Positions 60,832 to 64,000 of a DNA stretch of 64,000 bases are shown here, piece by piece. The DNA lies in NCBI RefSeq assembly GCF_900112455.1, contig NZ_FOLT01000008.1, positions 29,217-93,216 of the forward strand. The letters are read 5' to 3'. The position numbers and the translations under genes were made by a program. Source of the DNA: Alkalibacterium subtropicum. Lineage in GTDB: Bacteria > Bacillota > Bacilli > Lactobacillales > Carnobacteriaceae_A. Below the pieces are notes generated by a model. That model saw nothing but the letters and a program-made list of their open reading frames with translations. It was not told the DNA's origin and searched no databases. Positions within the stretch are counted from its first letter, which is position 1; each line of letters opens with the position of its first letter.

Positions 60832-62433
60832 TTAAACATAAGGGAACTCGATCAGATCCGTATCCACATCATCGATATGGACAGAAGCCAGAACGTCTGC
60901 GTTGCGGAACAGTTTCTTGCAGTCATCGCTGAGTCGGACGATTCTAAAGTTTTTGCCTTGTTCGGCGTAGCGTTTCGTTATCGAACTGATGGCTTCGACC
61001 GCCGAATAATCAGATACTTTGGCATATTTCAGATCCAGCACCACTTCGTTTGGATCATTATCGAAATCAAAGATATCTTTAAAGTTCAATACCGAACCAA
61101 AGAAGATCGTTCCATTGATTTTATACATTTTTTCTCCGGCATCCGTTTCTTCCACATTGGCATAGATCACTTTCCCTTTTTCCCAGGCAAAGATCAACGC
61201 TGAAACGACGACGCCGACAATGACTGCGGTCGCCAGATCGGCGAATATCGTAATCAAAGAAACAACGACGGTAACCAGGATATCCTGGGCAGGCACTTTA
61301 TTCTTGTAGCGCAGGCTTTCCCACTTGAAGGTTCCGATGACGACCATGAACATGACGCCGACTAAACCAGCCAAAGGAATGGCATTGATAAAGGCAGAAC
61401 CGAACATGATGAAAAACATCAAAGCGGAAGCAGCAACGAGTCCCGAAATGCGGCTTCTTCCACCGGATTTGATATTGATGATGGACTGGCCGATCATGGC
61501 GTCTCCGCCCATGCCGCCGAAAAAGCCGTTGACGAGGTTCGCGATCCCCTGTGCAACGATCTCTTTATTCGTACGGCCTCGGGTGTTAGTCATTTCATCG
61601 ATGACTTGCAGGGTCAATACAGCTTCGGCCAAGCCGACGAGCCCACCGATCACAGCGTATGGGAAAATAATGCGCAGCGTTTCCAGATTGATCGGCACCA
61701 TCGGCAGATGGAAGCGAGGGAAGCCGCCACTGATTTCCATTCCGGCAAAGTCCTGCACGTTCTGCAGGTGGATGCCGTTACGGCTCAGTATGACTGCAAT
61801 GATCGTCATGATGATGATTGCTATCAGGCTGGATGGGATCGCCTTGGTAAGTTTAGGAACAAAGTGAATGATGAGCATGGTCAAGACGACAAAGAACAGC
61901 ATGAGTGCGATCTGGGGGCCAGGAAGCCAGACAGACTGCATGACTTCGCTCCCATTGACGACTGATGTCTGGTTGACCTTGAATAAGTCCCATTGCGAGA
62001 GGAAAATCACGATGGACAATCCATTCAAAAAGCCGAGCATGACGGGATAGGGGATGATGCGCGCATACTTGCCGAGTTTCAGAACACCGATGAGTATCTG
62101 AAGGATGCCCATTAAAACGACGGTGGCGAATAAGTACTCCAGACCATGGACCGCGATCAGTGAGGCAAACACAACGGAAATAGCTGCGGTGGAGGAACTG
62201 ATCATACCTGGCCGCCCTGAGAATAGTGCTGCGACAAAACCGATCATCACAGCCGTCTGGAGGCTCAATATCGGACTGACCCCAGCCACAAAGGCGAAAG
62301 CGATGGATTCTGGAATCAGTGCCAAAGCGACGGTCAGACCTGAAAGAAAATCGTCTTTCAGAAGTTTCTTGTTTTCGACCAGCAGTTGTATCGGGTTGAA
62401 TGTGCCGGTTTTCCTGTCTTTAATAAATTGCAT
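60832..62433 (-). CDS. SulP-family anion transporter with STAS domain
   Basis: A 533-residue SLC26/SulP transporter with about 12-14 membrane segments and a C-terminal STAS domain (about 435-525, LDLKYAKVSDYSAVEAI). The entry motif ALALIPESIAFAFVAGVSP and FSGRPGMISSSTAAIS are typical. It carries sulfate, bicarbonate or another anion; the substrate is not predictable, and bicarbonate is possible. The ATG at 62433 follows AAGGAG; the frame is open to 62478. It stands alone on the minus strand. Confidence 0.9.
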   Translation of the reverse strand: MQFIKDRKTGTFNPIQLLVENKKLLKDDFLSGLTVALALIPESIAFAFVAGVSPILSLQTAVMIGFVAALFSGRPGMISSSTAAISVVFASLIAVHGLEYLFATVVLMGILQILIGVLKLGKYARIIPYPVMLGFLNGLSIVIFLSQWDLFKVNQTSVVNGSEVMQSVWLPGPQIALMLFFVVLTMLIIHFVPKLTKAIPSSLIAIIIMTIIAVILSRNGIHLQNVQDFAGMEISGGFPRFHLPMVPINLETLRIIFPYAVIGGLVGLAEAVLTLQVIDEMTNTRGRTNKEIVAQGIANLVNGFFGGMGGDAMIGQSIINIKSGGRSRISGLVAASALMFFIMFGSAFINAIPLAGLVGVMFMVVIGTFKWESLRYKNKVPAQDILVTVVVSLITIFADLATAVIVGVVVSALIFAWEKGKVIYANVEETDAGEKMYKINGTIFFGSVLNFKDIFDFDNDPNEVVLDLKYAKVSDYSAVEAISSITKRYAEQGKNFRIVRLSDDCKKLFRNADVLASVHIDDVDTDLIEFPYV

Positions 62434-62619
62434 GTTATCTACTCCTTCTCCGGTGCTTTGACTAACAACAAAGCTCATAAGATATTATTTTACCATATTA
62501 CGATGCTCATACCCACTACAAATATTGATATAACAGTATTATTCTGAAAATAACGTTTACAATTAAGAAGTAAATGCTTTCATTTGTTCAAAAGCTTGAC
62601 GGGTGCTTTTTTAGGCAAA

Positions 62620-62648
62620 AAAATAGACAGCTCTGAGCTGTCTATTTT
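62620..62648. terminator. Intrinsic terminator after proA
   Basis: Arms AAAATAGACAGCT (62620-62632) and AGCTGTCTATTTT (62636-62648) around CTG. It lies 28 bases past the proA stop. Confidence 0.88.
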
Positions 62649-62675
62649 GAAGTGATTAAATTTTATAGTAAAAAG

Positions 62676-63920
62676 TTATCGTGTCTGTCCTTCGCCGAAG
62701 ATGATGTACTTGGAAGAAGTCAGTTCAGGCAAGCCCATTGGCCCTCTGGCATGCAGTTTCTGTGTGCTGATGCCGATCTCTGCGCCGAAGCCGAATTCGA
62801 AGCCGTCGGTGTAGCGCGTTGAGGCATTCACGTAAACCGCTGCAGAATCCACTTCACGGTGGAAACGCTGGCCGGCAAAGTAATCGTTCGTCACGATCGC
62901 CTCCGAGTGCCCGGTGCTGTAACGGTTGATGTGCTCGATGGCCTCATCCAGGGAATCAACGACTTTAACAGCCAGGATATAGTCCAGATATTCTGTCTCC
63001 CAGTCGGCTTCTGTTGCAGGGGTGAAGGCTTTCAGGTGTTTCTGAGAGGCCTCGTCGGCACGAAGTTCCACTTTCCATTCATTCAGTGCTTCTTCGATGA
63101 CGGGCAGATAGTCTTCTGCCACATCTTTATGGATCAAAAGAGTCTCAGCCGCATTACAGACGGACGGACGATCCGTTTTGGCATTGACGATGATGTCTGT
63201 GGCCATCTCGAGCTGGGCGGACTGATCGATATAGACATGACAGTTCCCCGTTCCCGTTTCAATGACCGGGACAGTGGCATTTTCGACGACGGCTTTGATC
63301 AGGTTGGCACCGCCGCGTGGGATCAAAACGTCCAGGTAGCGGTTCAGCTTCATCATTTCGTTAGCTGAGTCGCGTGACGTATCTTCAACTAATTGAATCG
63401 CTGTTTCAGGAAGCGTACTTCCCTCAAGTGACGCGCGCAGGCTGGTCACGACTGCCAGATTAGAATTGAAGGCTTCTTTTCCGCCGCGCAGGATGACGAC
63501 ATTACCGGATTTGAAGCACAGTCCGGCTGCGTCTGATGTGACGTTAGGACGGGCTTCATAAATGATGCCGATGACGCCCAGAGGCACCGACTGCTTGCCG
63601 ATTTTAAGGCCGGCGTCGTTGGTCCACATGCTTTCCACCAGTCCGATCGGATCAGGGAGTTTTGCGATATCTTTCAGTCCCTGAGCCATGGCTTCGACAC
63701 GCTCTTGAGTCAAGGTCAGCCGGTCCAGCAGGGATTCCGAGATGCCGTTTTCTTTTGCAGCTTCCGTGTCTTTTTTATTGGCTTCGATTATCTTATCTGT
63801 ATCGTTTAAAAGTCCTTCTGCCATTAATATCAGAGCCTCATTTTTTGCTATTGAAGAGGCCTGAGCCAGCTGGCGCTCCGCCTGTTTCGCTTTTTTACCG
63901 AGTGCGATCAATGTTTCCAT
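62676..63920 (-). CDS. proA: Gamma-glutamyl phosphate reductase
   Basis: A 414-residue enzyme of the aldehyde dehydrogenase superfamily, the second step of proline synthesis (glutamyl-5-phosphate to glutamate-5-semialdehyde). Conserved parts are [41 protein letters not shown], the catalytic Cys in [10 protein letters not shown], and the end [28 protein letters not shown] precedes the ATG on the minus strand. proB lies 18 bases upstream, so the two form a proBA operon, which also serves osmoprotection. Confidence 0.97.
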   Translation of the reverse strand: METLIALGKKAKQAERQLAQASSIAKNEALILMAEGLLNDTDKIIEANKKDTEAAKENGISESLLDRLTLTQERVEAMAQGLKDIAKLPDPIGLVESMWTNDAGLKIGKQSVPLGVIGIIYEARPNVTSDAAGLCFKSGNVVILRGGKEAFNSNLAVVTSLRASLEGSTLPETAIQLVEDTSRDSANEMMKLNRYLDVLIPRGGANLIKAVVENATVPVIETGTGNCHVYIDQSAQLEMATDIIVNAKTDRPSVCNAAETLLIHKDVAEDYLPVIEEALNEWKVELRADEASQKHLKAFTPATEADWETEYLDYILAVKVVDSLDEAIEHINRYSTGHSEAIVTNDYFAGQRFHREVDSAAVYVNASTRYTDGFEFGFGAEIGISTQKLHARGPMGLPELTSSKYIIFGEGQTR

Positions 63921-63938
63921 CCGTATTTCTCCTTCCGT

Positions 63939-64000
63939 CTATTCTTTCGAGAATAAGGTTCCTTCGGCTTCACCGTTTAAAATCCGGAACAGGATCGTCA
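63939..64000 (-). CDS. proB: Glutamate 5-kinase, C-terminal end only
   Basis: The minus strand from the window edge to a TAG at 63939-63941 encodes TILFRILNGEAEGTLFSKE. This agrees with the ProB end (GE-x-GTLF). Only about 19 codons are in the window. ProB makes glutamyl-5-phosphate for ProA, which follows 18 bases on. Confidence 0.75.
   Translation of the reverse strand, partial: TILFRILNGEAEGTLFSKE

Overview
The window reads as the chromosome of a low-to-moderate GC Gram-positive (Bacillota), most likely of the order Lactobacillales. The reasons are the walRKHI-yycJ-htrA-rlmH block, the MurR-MurQ-MurP-MupG operon, many PTS parts, Gram-positive ribosome-binding sites (AGGAGG) and no outer-membrane genes. 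Many proteins are very acidic and there are several ion-handling genes (KtrAB, a K+ channel, CorA, SulP), which would suit a salt- or alkali-adapted Carnobacteriaceae-type organism. That last placement is inference only. No prophage, integrase, transposase, CRISPR array, rRNA or tRNA was seen.

Layout. 0-8 kb: a decayed fragment, a three-gene fructose-type PTS operon, KtrBA potassium uptake, a cytoplasmic alpha-amylase, a YtxG/YtxH-like stress pair and a lone EIIA-Glc. 8-17 kb: the WalRK cell-wall operon, then a predicted lipoprotein HtrA, a dense cluster of DnaA boxes, ohrR and rlmH. 17-19.4 kb: an AT-rich patch just after rlmH with a RibD-like reductase and open-frame remnants. 19.5-26 kb: a DbpA-type RNA helicase split by an in-frame amber codon, DegV, YbaK-like and MGMT-like proteins, FabV, GloB, and a decayed RluF-type pseudouridine synthase. 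26-33.7 kb: a GGDEF-EAL protein, a double GNAT, hydrolases, a frameshifted DUF985 cupin and OsmC. 33.8-38 kb: the MurNAc recycling operon with a visible palindromic operator. 38-47 kb: CorA, MsrA, a possible structured RNA, an esterase/acyltransferase/zinc-ribbon membrane cassette, and a NUDIX gene overlapping a PLD-nuclease/helicase/DUF3427 gene. 47-54 kb: a GGDEF protein, a K+ channel, a hydrolase, and a CstR-type persulfide operon with its operator. 54-64 kb: HD hydrolase, CPBP protease, ABC exporter, trpS, GNAT, SulP and proBA.

How the genes fit together. MurP carries only EIIB and EIIC, so the stand-alone EIIA-Glc at 7.7 kb is a plausible phosphate donor for it; MupG and MurQ then process the phosphorylated muropeptide sugar. 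WalRK with WalH/WalI control wall turnover next to that recycling route. The cst operon (two rhodaneses, a CoA-disulfide-reductase-like flavoprotein and a CstR regulator) handles reactive sulfur. The two cyclic-di-GMP proteins share a similar multi-span membrane input domain.

The least explained elements are a family of 51-52 bp tandem palindromic intergenic repeats at three loci (6.1, 38.2 and 54.1 kb), the DnaA-box cluster between htrA and ohrR, the NUDIX + PLD-helicase pair, the esterase/acyltransferase/zinc-ribbon cassette, and several gene lesions (dbpA amber, DUF985 homopolymer frameshift, rluF remnant).
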